Of a DNA stretch of 64,000 nucleotides, positions 42,863 through 53,069 are shown in pieces. Every line of letters starts with the position of its first letter. Position 1 is the stretch's first letter. The stretch lies in NCBI RefSeq assembly GCF_014201655.1, contig NZ_JACHEX010000004.1, positions 124,001 through 188,000 on the forward strand. The letters run 5' to 3'. This DNA comes from Thermosipho japonicus (lineage in GTDB: Bacteria > Thermotogota > Thermotogae > Thermotogales > Fervidobacteriaceae). The notes under the pieces were generated by a model. That model ran no database searches. It saw nothing but the letters and a program-made list of their open reading frames with translations, and had not been told where the DNA came from. The position numbers and the translations under genes were made by a program.

Positions 42863-43480
42863 ATGATAGAAGAAATTAAAAAAATTTATTTTGATGCTAA
42901 AGAACTTGTTGAAAATCGTTGGAATGAATTTTTAAAATTAAAAAACAGTAATGATGAACTTTTACTATTTTCCGAGTTATCCTTTTGTGTTTTAACTGCA
43001 AACTGGTCTGCTTCCGGTGGTATTAAAGCCCAAAAAGAAATTGGAGAAGGTTTTTATACTCTTTCACTTTCTGATCTTGAAATAGCTTTAAAAAAAGTTG
43101 GACATCGTTTCCCTAAAGCTCGCGCAAAATATATATATGAAAACAGGTGGATTGTAGGAAAGTTAATTGATCTTATTAACAGTTATGATGTATATACCTT
43201 AAGGGAATATCTTGTAAAAAACATAAAAGGTATTGGATGGAAAGAAGCTTCACACTTTTTAAGAAATATAGGTTTTTGTGAAGTTTCTATTTTGGATAAA
43301 CATATTTTAAGAATGCTGTATAAATATAATTATATTGATGAAATTCCAAAATCATGGAGTAAAAAAAGATACCTTCAGATTGAAAAAATTTTTAATGAAA
43401 TTTCAAATGAATTTGGTGAATGTCCTGGAAAATTTGATTTATATGTTTGGTATTATATTAAAGGGAAAGTCGAAAAATAG
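42863..43480 (+). CDS. ogg: 8-oxoguanine DNA glycosylase/AP lyase, Ogg2 (archaeal/Thermotoga) type
   Basis: The protein has 205 aa. The helix-hairpin-helix GPD fold is shown by LVKNIKGIGWKEASHFLRNI with catalytic Lys127 and by SILDKHILRML with Asp145. The short length and lack of an N-terminal TBP-like domain match the M. jannaschii / T. maritima TM1821 class rather than Ogg1 or AGOG. It excises 8-oxoguanine and nicks the backbone. Seventeen bp after lpdA, likely cotranscribed with it and with the DUF364 gene that follows. Confidence 0.88.
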   Translation: MIEEIKKIYFDAKELVENRWNEFLKLKNSNDELLLFSELSFCVLTANWSASGGIKAQKEIGEGFYTLSLSDLEIALKKVGHRFPKARAKYIYENRWIVGKLIDLINSYDVYTLREYLVKNIKGIGWKEASHFLRNIGFCEVSILDKHILRMLYKYNYIDEIPKSWSKKRYLQIEKIFNEISNEFGECPGKFDLYVWYYIKGKVEK

Positions 43481-43491
43481 GAGGGATTATT

Positions 43492-44268
43492 CTGACACTT
43501 TCTAAAAAATTATACGACGAAGCTCTTAAATTTATTAACAATGAAACACTTGAAGATTACGTAATAGGTCTTGGCCTCTCTGCAGCTATATTAAGTGATG
43601 GAAGATGTGGTGTAAGCTATACATTACGTGAAGATACTCTCGGAAAATGCGAAGAATTTTTCAAATGTACTGGTGATTTTGGAAACCCAGTAAGCAAGAT
43701 AAATCCAGGAATGAAAGTAAAAGATATCCTAAATATTGGTCTATTTTCTCCTGATCCTTTAATAAGATCTGTTGCTTATGCAACATTAAATGCCGTATTT
43801 TCAACTCCAGAAATTAAAAATATGTATTCTCCAGGCGATCTAAGCCAATATATTAATGTAGGCCTTGATGACACAATAGGATTTATAGGTAGAATTGATC
43901 CTTTAATAAACTCATGGAAACCTAAAGCTTGGGATATATTAATATTCGATAGAAATAGAAAAGGTAGTGATGAAGTTTTACCTGATTGGGCTATAGTTGA
44001 TCTACTTCCCAAATGTTCAGTTGTTGTTATATCAGGTTCTGCGATTGTAAATGGCTCTATAGATTGGATACTAAATTATGTAAAAACTGATAATGTTGCA
44101 ATCGTTGGGCCTTCTACTTCTTTAGCCCCCAATGTTTTTCCAGTTAAATTACTTGCAGGAATTAATGTTTTAAACTCAGATAAGTTATTCAAACTAATAT
44201 CACATGGAGCTGGTACTAAAAAAATCATTGCTGAAAAAGCAGTTGAAAAAGTCGTGTTAGTTCAATAA
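43492..44268 (+). CDS. DUF4213/DUF364-family (putative heavy-metal chelation) protein with a CTG start
   Basis: The protein has 258 aa. The N-terminal half (EALKFINNETLEDYVIGLGL, GRCGVSYTLRED) is the DUF4213 enolase-N-like part. The C-terminal half (WAIVDLLPKCSVVVISGSAI, AIVGPSTSLAPNVF, GAGTKKII) is the Rossmann-like DUF364 part. Family members are often linked to metal or cofactor handling; function unproven. No ATG, GTG or TTG occurs in frame before codon 74 (43711), which lies inside the conserved region. AGGAGGG at 43479-43485 is 6 nt before a CTG at 43492, so CTG is the likely start; ATT at 43489 is the alternative. Confidence 0.78.
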   Translation: MTLSKKLYDEALKFINNETLEDYVIGLGLSAAILSDGRCGVSYTLREDTLGKCEEFFKCTGDFGNPVSKINPGMKVKDILNIGLFSPDPLIRSVAYATLNAVFSTPEIKNMYSPGDLSQYINVGLDDTIGFIGRIDPLINSWKPKAWDILIFDRNRKGSDEVLPDWAIVDLLPKCSVVVISGSAIVNGSIDWILNYVKTDNVAIVGPSTSLAPNVFPVKLLAGINVLNSDKLFKLISHGAGTKKIIAEKAVEKVVLVQ

Positions 44269-44299
44269 TATTTGTTTTTCATAAAATATCACTAAAATA

Positions 44300-44327
44300 A
44301 CCCCATCCAATATAAATTGGATGGGGT
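44300..44327. terminator. Hairpin terminator between DUF364 gene and lepB
   Basis: A perfect 12-bp stem ACCCCATCCAAT/ATTGGATGGGGT with loop ATAA. The T run is weak on the plus strand and moderate (TTATTTT) on the minus strand. Confidence 0.7.
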
Positions 44328-44361
44328 ATTTAGTTGACTCATAAATTTTCTCAAAATTATT

Positions 44362-45234
44362 TTAATCACTTAATCTTGGCAACGGCTGAACTGGTCCAAA
44401 ACTTTGGAAAGGCCAAATTCTCAATATAGGTCTTCCAATCACTGCTTCTTTTGGAACAAAACCAAAATATCTACTGTCTAAACTTTCCTTTGAATTGTCG
44501 CCCATGAAAAAGTAAAAACCTTTTGGAATTTTAATATAAACCTCTCCATTTTCAGTCCAGACATAATCATCAAAATCTATATTCTTTGGTTTTAAATATT
44601 CATCTACATATTCATGATATGGTATTCCATATGGGACAGGATCCATTCCTCCAATTATGCTGAATATAGTATTCGCAAGTTCAGTTCCATTATTAAGTGC
44701 GATATTATACAAAAAATTTCTATATTCAGTTTTATTATCTCTTAACCTACTTGCTTGGTCTAAATATTTCCACAAATTAGGATATTTAAAAATACCATCA
44801 GGTTGATAATTAACATTCTTTAAGTTTTCTGGAATTTTGCCGTTAACAAATAATTTCCAATTACCATCTACATTCTTTAAAGTAATTATGTCCCCTTCTT
44901 TAGCAACTAATCTTTTTACATATTTTACATGTCCCTTAAATTTAGATGGAGCAAATAAATCCATAAACTTGTCAAATGCTCTTAACATTTGCTCTGCTCT
45001 TTCATCTCTAAATGGAGTCCAAAATACCACAATTTCACCAATTTCTGGCTCACGTGCTTGATATGTAATTTTTTCAATAAAAAGGCGGTCCCCAATATTA
45101 ATCGTTGGGATCATAGATCCTGTGGGGACCAACATAGTTTCAAAAACAAATAATCTAATAATAGTTGCTGCAACAATTGCATACAAAAGTGTAATCACAA
45201 CTTCTTTGGCAATTTCTTTAGGAGATTTTTTCAT
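44362..45234 (-). CDS. lepB: Signal peptidase I
   Basis: The protein has 290 aa. One N-terminal membrane helix (about 11-33) precedes catalytic Ser40 in VPTGSMIPT and general-base Lys107 in KYVKRLVAKEGD. Box E is MGDNSKESLDSRYFG. Between these, about residues 130-225, is a larger than usual insertion in the external domain. It removes signal peptides from exported proteins. Last gene of the ffh-to-lepB operon, 6 bp after rplS. Confidence 0.94.
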   Translation of the reverse strand: MKKSPKEIAKEVVITLLYAIVAATIIRLFVFETMLVPTGSMIPTINIGDRLFIEKITYQAREPEIGEIVVFWTPFRDERAEQMLRAFDKFMDLFAPSKFKGHVKYVKRLVAKEGDIITLKNVDGNWKLFVNGKIPENLKNVNYQPDGIFKYPNLWKYLDQASRLRDNKTEYRNFLYNIALNNGTELANTIFSIIGGMDPVPYGIPYHEYVDEYLKPKNIDFDDYVWTENGEVYIKIPKGFYFFMGDNSKESLDSRYFGFVPKEAVIGRPILRIWPFQSFGPVQPLPRLSD

Positions 45235-45240
45235 TGTTAA

Positions 45241-45588
45241 TTACCTTCTCTCCTTAATTTTCACCTTTCCGCGTACTTCTCTTAAATAGTATAATTTTGC
45301 TCTTCTTACCTTTCCTCTTCTAACAACTTCAATCTTTTCAATTATTGGAGCATACAATGGGAAAATTCTTTCTACACCAACACCATTTGCACCAATTCTT
45401 CTAACTGTAAAAGTTTTGCTAATACCAGAACCTCTCATAGAAATTACAATTCCTTCAAATGCTTGTGTTCTTTCTTTGTTTCCTTCTTTAAATCTAACAT
45501 AAACTTTTACTGTATCACCAGGTCTAAATTCTGGAACATCCTTAATCTGATCTTTTTCAATAATTCTAACAAGGTTATCCATACTCAT
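45241..45588 (-). CDS. rplS: 50S ribosomal protein L19
   Basis: The protein has 115 aa. [59 protein letters not shown] and the tail [20 protein letters not shown] are all typical. It sits at the 30S-50S interface. GGAGGG 6 nt before the ATG at 45588 sets the start; an in-frame ATG at 45624 lies inside the intergenic region. Confidence 0.97.
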   Translation of the reverse strand: MSMDNLVRIIEKDQIKDVPEFRPGDTVKVYVRFKEGNKERTQAFEGIVISMRGSGISKTFTVRRIGANGVGVERIFPLYAPIIEKIEVVRRGKVRRAKLYYLREVRGKVKIKERR

Positions 45589-45607
45589 GTTAATCCCTCC
45601 CTTTATA

Positions 45608-46900
<1,293 letters not shown>

Positions 46901-46904
<4 letters not shown>

Positions 46905-47437
46905 TCCAACCACTCCGGTACTTTAACAACAATTTTTTTATTTTTCTTGTCTAAAGTTAAAATATAATCATAAATCACAGGTATCAAAATTTCATCTTCT
47001 TTATTTTTATTAACTACTATTACATCATTACTACCTGTTTGTATAACTTCATCAACAATTCCTAAAACTTTTCCCGTCTCATCTATAACTTGGCTTCCAA
47101 CTATTTCAAAGAAATAATATTCATCATCCGATAAATTTGGTAATTCATCCTTATTAATATAAACTTTTGAACCTACAAATTTTCTAGCATTTTCAACATT
47201 TTCAACACCATTTAGTTTAATAATGTAGTAACCATCAGCTAATCTTAAATTTTCTACAGTTGCAACCATAAACTGTTTTGTATTTTCATTATAAAGAAAA
47301 ATATCTTCCAAAGACTCAATAATTTCTGGAAAATTAGTAAACGGATGCAATTTTAACTCTCCTTTGAGCCCATGTGTTTTTCCTAAAATTGCAACTGCAA
47401 CCTTTCCGTTCAAAAGCTCCCGGAGAGTTTTTATCAT
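46901..47437 (-). CDS. rimM: 16S rRNA processing protein RimM
   Basis: The protein has 178 aa. The N-terminal RimM domain (VAVAILGKTHGLKGELKLHP, LADGYYIIKLNGVENVENAR) is followed by a PRC-barrel (about 95-175, YFFEIVGSQVIDETGKVLG, VEIL-like DEILIPVIYDYIL). It binds S19 and aids 30S head maturation. ATGA overlap with khpA. Confidence 0.95.
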
Positions 47438-47658
47438 CTTACCACCTTCAAAATAAAATTATTCTCATCCGTTATAGAAGATAACAAAATTTTTATTGAC
47501 TTTATTGTTCTCCCATCTTTTCCAATAACTTGACCGACATCCTCAGGATTAACGGATATTTCAAACACTTTTTTTCCATTTTCTTCAAACTCCAATACAA
47601 CAACCTCATCGGGATTTTTTACAATCCCCTTGAGCATATACTCAAGGAGTTCTTTCAT
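47434..47658 (-). CDS. khpA: KH-domain RNA-binding protein KhpA
   Basis: The protein has 74 aa with a single KH domain. The RNA-binding loop is [13 protein letters not shown] (GxxG as GKDG). [19 protein letters not shown] is the standard start. It pairs with KhpB/EloR in other bacteria and is linked to sRNA and cell-size control. ATGA overlap with rpsP. Confidence 0.93.
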   Translation of the reverse strand: MKELLEYMLKGIVKNPDEVVVLEFEENGKKVFEISVNPEDVGQVIGKDGRTIKSIKILLSSITDENNFILKVVR

Positions 47659-47939
47659 TTATTTTCCTCCTTCTTTGTTCTCTTAAGCTCATCAACCTTT
47701 TTAAATACTCCTGCTTTTCTTAATAAATTCCTTACAGTATCACTTGGCTGTGCTCCTTTCATAATCCATTCTACAGCCTTATCAACATCAACATTCAAAA
47801 TATATGGATCCTTAATCGGATCATAGTAACCTAAACTTTCAATGTATGCACCGTCTCTTCTCTTTCTTTGATCCACAACAACAATTCTGTAAAATGGTTG
47901 TTTTTTCTTTCCCATACGAGTTAATCTTATCCTTACCAC
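47655..47939 (-). CDS. rpsP: 30S ribosomal protein S16
   Basis: The protein has 94 aa. [39 protein letters not shown] and [18 protein letters not shown] are typical of S16. The start is GTG at 47939, 6 nt after GGAGGTG; an ATG at 47957 precedes that SD. It stabilises the 30S body. Confidence 0.97.
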   Translation of the reverse strand: MVRIRLTRMGKKKQPFYRIVVVDQRKRRDGAYIESLGYYDPIKDPYILNVDVDKAVEWIMKGAQPSDTVRNLLRKAGVFKKVDELKRTKKEENK

Positions 47940-47962
47940 TCTAAACACCTCCATCAAATTTT

Positions 47963-49270
47963 TTAAATTTTAAATCCTTTTAGATTGAATGGTAATTTTC
48001 CTTTCTTAAATATCTTCATCATTTTTTTCATTTCCTCATAGTTTTTAAGAAGTTTATTCACTTCTTGAACGCTTGTACCGCTACCTTTTGCTATTCTTTT
48101 TTTTCTGCTAGCATTTAAAATTTTTGGATTTCTTCTCTCTTCAGGTGTCATTGAATTAATTATTGCTTCAATTACTTTTAATTCTTTTTCACTCTGATTT
48201 ATATCCACTTTCGGACTACCTGGCAACATCTCAACAATTTTTGATAATGAACCTAACTTTTTTATCTCTTTTAATTGCTCTTGAAAATCTTCAAGTGTAA
48301 ATTCTGCATTAAGCATCTTTTTACCTAGTCTTTGCATTTTATCTTTATCAAGTTCTTGCTCAGCTTTCTCAATTAAACTTAAAACATCTCCAAGACCTAA
48401 AATTCTACTAGCAATCCTTTCAGGATGAAACTCTTCTAAGTCTTCTATCTTTTCTCCAACTCCAATAAATTTTATTGGTTTATTAGTAATATACCTTATC
48501 GAAAGTATCACGCCACCTCTTGCATCTCCATCCATCTTTGTAACTACATATCCTGTAACATCCAATCGTTCATTAAAAATCTTTGCAGAATTTACAGCAT
48601 CTTGCCCAGCCATGGCATCCACAACCATCAATATTTCATCTGGATTAAGAATATCCTTTATTTCTTCCAATTCATTCATCATTTCATCATCAATATGCAA
48701 ACGCCCCGCAGTATCAAAAATTACAACATTGTATCCACTATCTTTAACTTCTTTTATAGCCTCACGAACTATTTTAACTGGATTTTTTCGATCGCCACAA
48801 AAAACTGGCACATCAATTTTCTTTCCTAACGTTATTAATTGGTCTATCGCAGCAGGTCTATATGTATCAGCAGCAACCAAAAATGGCTTTTTTCCTTTTT
48901 TCTTAAGCAAATTTGCAAGTTTTGCCGCCGATGTAGTCTTACCACTTCCCTGAAGTCCAACCATCATAATGTAAGAGGGAGAATGTACAAGACTTAATTG
49001 GGATTTTTCTCCCATAACCCTAATTAATTCATCTCTTAAAATTTTAATAAACATCTGATCCGGGGTTAACGACTTTAATACTTCCTCACCTGTGGCTTTT
49101 TCAGTTACCTCTGCAATAAATTCCTTTACTACCTTGTAATTTACATCAGCTTCTAACAATGACAACTTTACCATTTTTATTGCTTCTTTTATATTTTTTT
49201 CAGTGATTTTTCCTTTTCCCGAAAGCGTCTTAAAAGCTTTAGAAAGTTTTTCTTGTAAACCTTCAAACAA
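47963..49270 (-). CDS. ffh: Signal recognition particle protein Ffh
   Basis: The protein has 435 aa. N domain 1-85. The G domain has [37 protein letters not shown] and KMDGDARGG. The C-terminal M domain is methionine-rich ([41 protein letters not shown]). It targets nascent membrane proteins with SRP RNA and FtsY. Start TTG at 49270 ([10 protein letters not shown], matching the usual MFE-L start) with AGGTG 7 nt upstream. First gene of the ffh-lepB operon. Confidence 0.96.
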   Translation of the reverse strand: MFEGLQEKLSKAFKTLSGKGKITEKNIKEAIKMVKLSLLEADVNYKVVKEFIAEVTEKATGEEVLKSLTPDQMFIKILRDELIRVMGEKSQLSLVHSPSYIMMVGLQGSGKTTSAAKLANLLKKKGKKPFLVAADTYRPAAIDQLITLGKKIDVPVFCGDRKNPVKIVREAIKEVKDSGYNVVIFDTAGRLHIDDEMMNELEEIKDILNPDEILMVVDAMAGQDAVNSAKIFNERLDVTGYVVTKMDGDARGGVILSIRYITNKPIKFIGVGEKIEDLEEFHPERIASRILGLGDVLSLIEKAEQELDKDKMQRLGKKMLNAEFTLEDFQEQLKEIKKLGSLSKIVEMLPGSPKVDINQSEKELKVIEAIINSMTPEERRNPKILNASRKKRIAKGSGTSVQEVNKLLKNYEEMKKMMKIFKKGKLPFNLKGFKI

Positions 49271-49297
49271 CTCCAATCACCTTCCTTCACTTTCATT

Positions 49298-49325
49298 AGT
49301 ATATAATACTTTTTTACTAATTCAA
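49298..49325 (-). promoter_or_regulatory. Promoter of the ffh operon
   Basis: On the minus strand, TTGAAT (49325-49320), 16-bp spacer, TATACT (49303-49298), 28 bp before the TTG start. Confidence 0.6.
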
Positions 49326-49378
49326 TTAAATTTTTGTAGCCGATTGAAAAATTATCCAAAATTATATGTAACAATCAT

Positions 49379-49424
49379 GTTAAGCAAAACTTGTCGCTTA
49401 ACTTAACTGATAGTTTTTAGTTAA
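49379..49424. promoter_or_regulatory. Two adjacent inverted repeats with TTAAC half-sites
   Basis: GTTAAGC-10 nt-GCTTAAC (49379-49402) is followed at once by TTAACT-10 nt-AGTTAA (49403-49424). Both have 10-nt spacers. They lie between the ffh promoter and the TPP-riboswitch promoter. Role unknown. Confidence 0.4.
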
Positions 49425-49456
49425 CTTTATAGTAACAAATTATAGAAAATATTTTA

Positions 49457-49485
49457 TTGATGTACTTTATAAGATATAGTATAAT
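49457..49485 (+). promoter_or_regulatory. Promoter of the TPP-riboswitch/thiBP transcript
   Basis: TTGATG (49457-49462), 17-bp spacer, TATAAT (49480-49485), a few bases before the riboswitch. Confidence 0.65.
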
Positions 49486-49490
49486 AGAAG

Positions 49491-49588
49491 CATCCCAAGG
49501 GGAGCTCCACAATCCGGGGCTGAGAGGAAGGTGGAAACCTTCGACCCTTAGAACCTGAACCGGGTAATACCGGCGGAGGGATGGGATG
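49491..49588 (+). promoter_or_regulatory. TPP riboswitch (THI element)
   Basis: The aptamer is complete. P1 pairs CATCCCA with TGGGATG at the two ends. The conserved core GGGGCTGAGAGGAAGG and GACCCTTAGAACCTGAACCGG then GTAATACCGGCGGAGGGA are the pyrimidine- and pyrophosphate-binding parts as in other THI boxes. It controls the thiamine transport genes that follow. The expression platform is a transcription attenuator (next entry). Confidence 0.97.
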
Positions 49589-49593
49589 CAAAA

Positions 49594-49619
49594 TCCCTCC
49601 AAAAAGGAGGGAATTTTTT
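49594..49619 (+). terminator. Riboswitch-controlled terminator with mutually exclusive antiterminator
   Basis: Terminator stem TCCCTCC (49594-49600)/GGAGGGA (49606-49612) with loop AAAAA, then a T run. The same left arm, extended as ATCCCTCC (49593-49600), is an exact complement of GGAGGGAT (49575-49582) in the 3' part of the aptamer. TPP binding should hold the latter in the aptamer and allow termination. Confidence 0.9.
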
Positions 49620-49639
49620 ATTTTAAAAGGAGGGGTTAT

Positions 49640-50617
49640 ATGAAAAAAGCACTTATTTATTTAATATTAACTATCTCAGTAATTTCATTATCAGTAGAAA
49701 AACTTGTCGTTTATACATATGACAGTTTTGTATCTGGTATTGGTAAAGAAATTGTTCCAATTTTTGAAAAAAAGTATGGTTGTAAAGTAGAACTTTTATC
49801 TTTTGGTGATGCTGGAACTGTGCTTTCAAGACTTATGCTTGAAAAAAATAATCCTAAAGCTGATGTAATAGTTGGTCTTGATCAAGCGTTATTAATTAGA
49901 GCCATCGAAAATGATCTAGTTCAAAAATTTAAACCTGAAAATTTATCTTTGCTAAAATATCCAGAATTGTATAATGAATACGGCACTCCATATGATTTTG
50001 GTGCAATTGCTATTGTTTATAACAAGGAAAAAATTAAAAATCCACCAAAAAGCTTTAACGATCTTTTAAAAGATGAATTTAGAGGAAAAATCGTTGTTGA
50101 AGATCCTAGAACTTCAAGCACTGGTCTTAGCTTTCTTCTATGGACTATTGCGGCATTTAATGAAAAATATTTGGATTTTTGGTCCAAATTTAAAGACAAT
50201 TTACTGACAATAACACCAGGATGGGACGAAGCATTTGAAATGTTAGAATCAGGCGAAGCTGATATCATGGTTAGCTATGCAACCGATGGTGCATACAGCT
50301 ATTATTACTATGGCAACGTCAAATACGTTCCAGTAATTTTAGATGAAGGTGCATTTGTTCAAGTTGAATATGCTTCACTTGTAAAAAATGCTAAAAACGT
50401 AGAACTTGCAAAAAAATTCATAGAATTTCTACTTTCAGATGAATTTCAAGAAAAAGTTCCTTTAAATCAATGGATGCTTCCTGTTACAAATGTAAAGTTA
50501 CCTGAAGCTTTTAAATATGTTCCTGAAATAAAAAAAGTTCTTGAGATAAAAAATGATATTTATAAGAATCAAGAAAGGATTTTAAAAGAATGGTCAAAAG
50601 AAGTAATTGGTGGCTAA
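49640..50617 (+). CDS. thiB: Thiamine ABC transporter substrate-binding protein
   Basis: The protein has 325 aa. Signal peptide about 1-19 (KKALIYLILTISVISLS). LVVYTYDSFVSGIGKEIVPI, GDAGTVLSRLMLEKNNPKAD and VVEDPRTSSTGLSFLLWTI match ThiB/TbpA, which binds thiamine, TMP and TPP. There is no obvious lipobox Cys. The start at 49640 follows AGGAGGGG by 4-5 nt; an in-frame ATG at 49586 lies in the riboswitch and is rejected. Directly controlled by the TPP switch. Confidence 0.9.
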   Translation: MKKALIYLILTISVISLSVEKLVVYTYDSFVSGIGKEIVPIFEKKYGCKVELLSFGDAGTVLSRLMLEKNNPKADVIVGLDQALLIRAIENDLVQKFKPENLSLLKYPELYNEYGTPYDFGAIAIVYNKEKIKNPPKSFNDLLKDEFRGKIVVEDPRTSSTGLSFLLWTIAAFNEKYLDFWSKFKDNLLTITPGWDEAFEMLESGEADIMVSYATDGAYSYYYYGNVKYVPVILDEGAFVQVEYASLVKNAKNVELAKKFIEFLLSDEFQEKVPLNQWMLPVTNVKLPEAFKYVPEIKKVLEIKNDIYKNQERILKEWSKEVIGG

Positions 50618-52137
50618 TTCCAATTACATTTATAATGGGAGGAGTTGTCCTCCCATTTACTTTTTTATTTATAAAGATAGGTGGTATAAATATCAAATCA
50701 ATTTCTGATAACTTTAATATTATCAAATTCACTATTTATCAAGCTTTTATCTCATCTATATTAGCAACCGTTATAGGCCTTCCTGGAGCATATATCGTTG
50801 CTAGAACAAAAATGAATAATTATTTAAAATCCACTTTTAGAATACTGTCAGCCATTCCTTTTATTTTACCGGGAGTAACAATGAGCATAGGTTTTTTAAT
50901 GACATTCGGAAACAATGGATTAATCACAAAATTTCTTAAGTTATTTGGTTTTAACCAACGACTACTTTATACTTTTTCTGCTATAATTATCGGCCATGTT
51001 TTTTACAATTTTCCACTTTTTATCCGCATAGTTGGAGAAACTTGGGAAAAAATAGATTCTAGTATTATAGAATCTGCAAAATTAGATGGCGCAAATAATT
51101 TATTAATCTTTTTTAAAATTGAATTTCCATTAATTCTTTCATCAATTTTAAAGGCCTTTCTTTTGACGTATGTATATACATTTACGAGCTTTTCAGTTGT
51201 ACTAATATTAGGTGGCATAAAATATTCTACAATCGAAGTTGCTATTTATATGTATACAAAAATCTTGTTTGATTTTAAAAGTGCACTTACTTTATCGATA
51301 GTCCAAATAATATCAATATCGCTCATTTCATATATTTTATCATTCGAAAAGCACACATTCTTATCAGGAAAATCTTTGAAAGAAAAATTCCCAATTTGGG
51401 GTTATTTTTATCTATTTTTAACAACTATATTTATATTTATTCCTCTTATTTACTCTCTGCTTTCTGGTTTTATTAAATATGGCGGTGGATTTGGGATTGA
51501 AAATTTTAAATTACTATTTTCTTTAGATCTTAAACGCTATATTGGAACTAGTTTTCAATCGATGATCATTTTTACCCTAATATTTTCAATATCTGCATCT
51601 TTACTTACAATATTAATATCAACCATCGCTTCTTATTATAACATTAGAAAAAAATTAAAACTAGAATATATAATGTTAATACCTGCAGCAATTTCACCTG
51701 TAACACTTGCATTTTCATATATTGCTATAGGAATAAGTCAATTTATTGCAATACCAATAATTTACTCACTTATAAGTCTTCCTATTGTTTTTGGGATTAT
51801 TTCCAGTGGTTGGAAAACATTAGATGAGTTTTCAGAAGAAGCAGCACTAATTGATGGAGCTAATTCATTTATTTTAAATTTCAAAATTAGAATTCCTCAA
51901 ATGAAATATCATATACTTACCGCTTTTGTTTATGCATTTACGCTTTCTTTAGGAGAAATGTCTGCAACCATTACATTATCTACTCCACCGGTTTCTACCT
52001 TCTCCATTTCAATATATAGACTTCTTAGTTCAAGGAAAATCCCTCAAGCAAGAGCTCTTAACTCCATTTATTCTATAATAGTGTTAATTTTGTTTTTAAT
52101 AATTGAAATTTTGAGAAACAAAAATAAAAATGACTAA
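50590..52137 (+). CDS. thiP: Thiamine ABC transporter permease
   Basis: The protein has 515 aa with about twelve membrane segments in two fused permease halves. Each has an EAA loop: ESAKLDGANNLLIFFKIEFP (about 158-177) and EEAALIDGANSFILNFKIRI (about 417-436). This two-in-one design is the ThiP/FbpB type. The ATG at 50590 overlaps the end of thiB by 28 bp; the SD is weak (AAAGGA). The 3' end overlaps the convergent VIT-type gene by 4 bp. No thiQ ATPase gene follows. Confidence 0.88.
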   Translation: MVKRSNWWLIPITFIMGGVVLPFTFLFIKIGGINIKSISDNFNIIKFTIYQAFISSILATVIGLPGAYIVARTKMNNYLKSTFRILSAIPFILPGVTMSIGFLMTFGNNGLITKFLKLFGFNQRLLYTFSAIIIGHVFYNFPLFIRIVGETWEKIDSSIIESAKLDGANNLLIFFKIEFPLILSSILKAFLLTYVYTFTSFSVVLILGGIKYSTIEVAIYMYTKILFDFKSALTLSIVQIISISLISYILSFEKHTFLSGKSLKEKFPIWGYFYLFLTTIFIFIPLIYSLLSGFIKYGGGFGIENFKLLFSLDLKRYIGTSFQSMIIFTLIFSISASLLTILISTIASYYNIRKKLKLEYIMLIPAAISPVTLAFSYIAIGISQFIAIPIIYSLISLPIVFGIISSGWKTLDEFSEEAALIDGANSFILNFKIRIPQMKYHILTAFVYAFTLSLGEMSATITLSTPPVSTFSISIYRLLSSRKIPQARALNSIYSIIVLILFLIIEILRNKNKND

Positions 52138-52994
52138 ATTTCAATATTAAATAATTTCTTTGCAATAATACCTATAATAAATGATACAATCATTACGCCA
52201 AAACTAATTAAAAACATTTCTAAAAAATATTGTTTAAATGTCTTTTCTTGAACAACAGAAACAAAATACGAAAACAATAATATAACAACTATTGCATTTA
52301 CAATTAAAAAAGATAAAGAAATCATTGGATTTGAAAAAATAAGATAAGGTATTACAAGAAATATAACCGTTAAAATATAAGCAATTCCAGTATATATAGC
52401 TGCTTTTAATGGATTTTGAGAATTCTTATCTGCTTTTTGAGATAAATATTCAGATGCTGACATTGAAAGTGATGCTGCAATTCCTGTAATAATTCCAGAT
52501 AATGCCACCATTCTTGAATTTTGAAAAGCAAAAGTCAATCCAGCAAGCGTTCCAGTAAGTTCAACAAGTGCATCATTCAATCCTAATACCATTGAGCTTA
52601 TATAATTTATCTTTTCTTCATCAATTAGTGATAAAAGCTCCTTTTCATGAATATTTTCATCGTTAATTATTTCATTTATTTCATTTATTTTTCCAATTAA
52701 ATCTTTATACTTCTTTTGTGCCGATTCTTCACCTTTTTCCATTGCATTTAATGCAAAAGTTAAGCCAAATAAAAATGACAAGAATGTATACCACCATACT
52801 TTAAAAATATTTGGTTTTAATTCTTTATTTGTGTATTTTTTAAAATAATAATAATGCTTTAATTCATCATCTGCTATTTTTATTAAAACGTTTTTATTTC
52901 TCTTATTTTTAGAAAAACTAGCAAGTTTTTTATAAACATAATATTCTGTAATCTCATTTTTCTGAAACTGAATTAAGTACTTTTCTTTATACAT
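52134..52994 (-). CDS. Ferritin-like domain fused to VIT1/CCC1-type iron/manganese transporter
   Basis: The protein has 286 aa. Residues 1-125 form a rubrerythrin/ferritin-like helical bundle with metal ligands in NEITEYYVYKKL, ADDELKHYYYF and ENIHEKELLSLI. Residues 130-286 form the VIT transporter (YISSMVLGLNDALVELTGTL, GIAASLSMSASEYLSQKA) with about five helices. This architecture resembles membrane-bound ferritin proteins that export or store iron or manganese. GGAGG lies before ATG. Direction of transport is not shown by sequence. Confidence 0.83.
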   Translation of the reverse strand: MYKEKYLIQFQKNEITEYYVYKKLASFSKNKRNKNVLIKIADDELKHYYYFKKYTNKELKPNIFKVWWYTFLSFLFGLTFALNAMEKGEESAQKKYKDLIGKINEINEIINDENIHEKELLSLIDEEKINYISSMVLGLNDALVELTGTLAGLTFAFQNSRMVALSGIITGIAASLSMSASEYLSQKADKNSQNPLKAAIYTGIAYILTVIFLVIPYLIFSNPMISLSFLIVNAIVVILLFSYFVSVVQEKTFKQYFLEMFLISFGVMIVSFIIGIIAKKLFNIEI

Positions 52995-53023
52995 TTAAAC
53001 ACCTCCTAATATTTATTTTAGCA

Positions 53024-53051
53024 TAAAAAACGCCGAGCTAAATAGCTCGGC
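53024..53051 (-). terminator. Terminator of glgP
   Basis: The stem GCCGAGCTA/TAGCTCGGC (53032-53040 / 53043-53051) is followed by T6 on the minus strand. It lies 18 bp after the glgP stop. Confidence 0.85.
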
Positions 53052-53069
53052 AACAATATTATTTTATAT

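Noticed and set aside
48602-48953. Frames antisense to ffh (75 and 113 codons)
   Set aside because: Shadows of the strongly conserved ffh G domain.
49586-49639. N-terminal extension of ThiB starting at ATG 49586
   Set aside because: It lies in the end of the TPP riboswitch and its terminator, and the true SD and ATG at 49640 follow.
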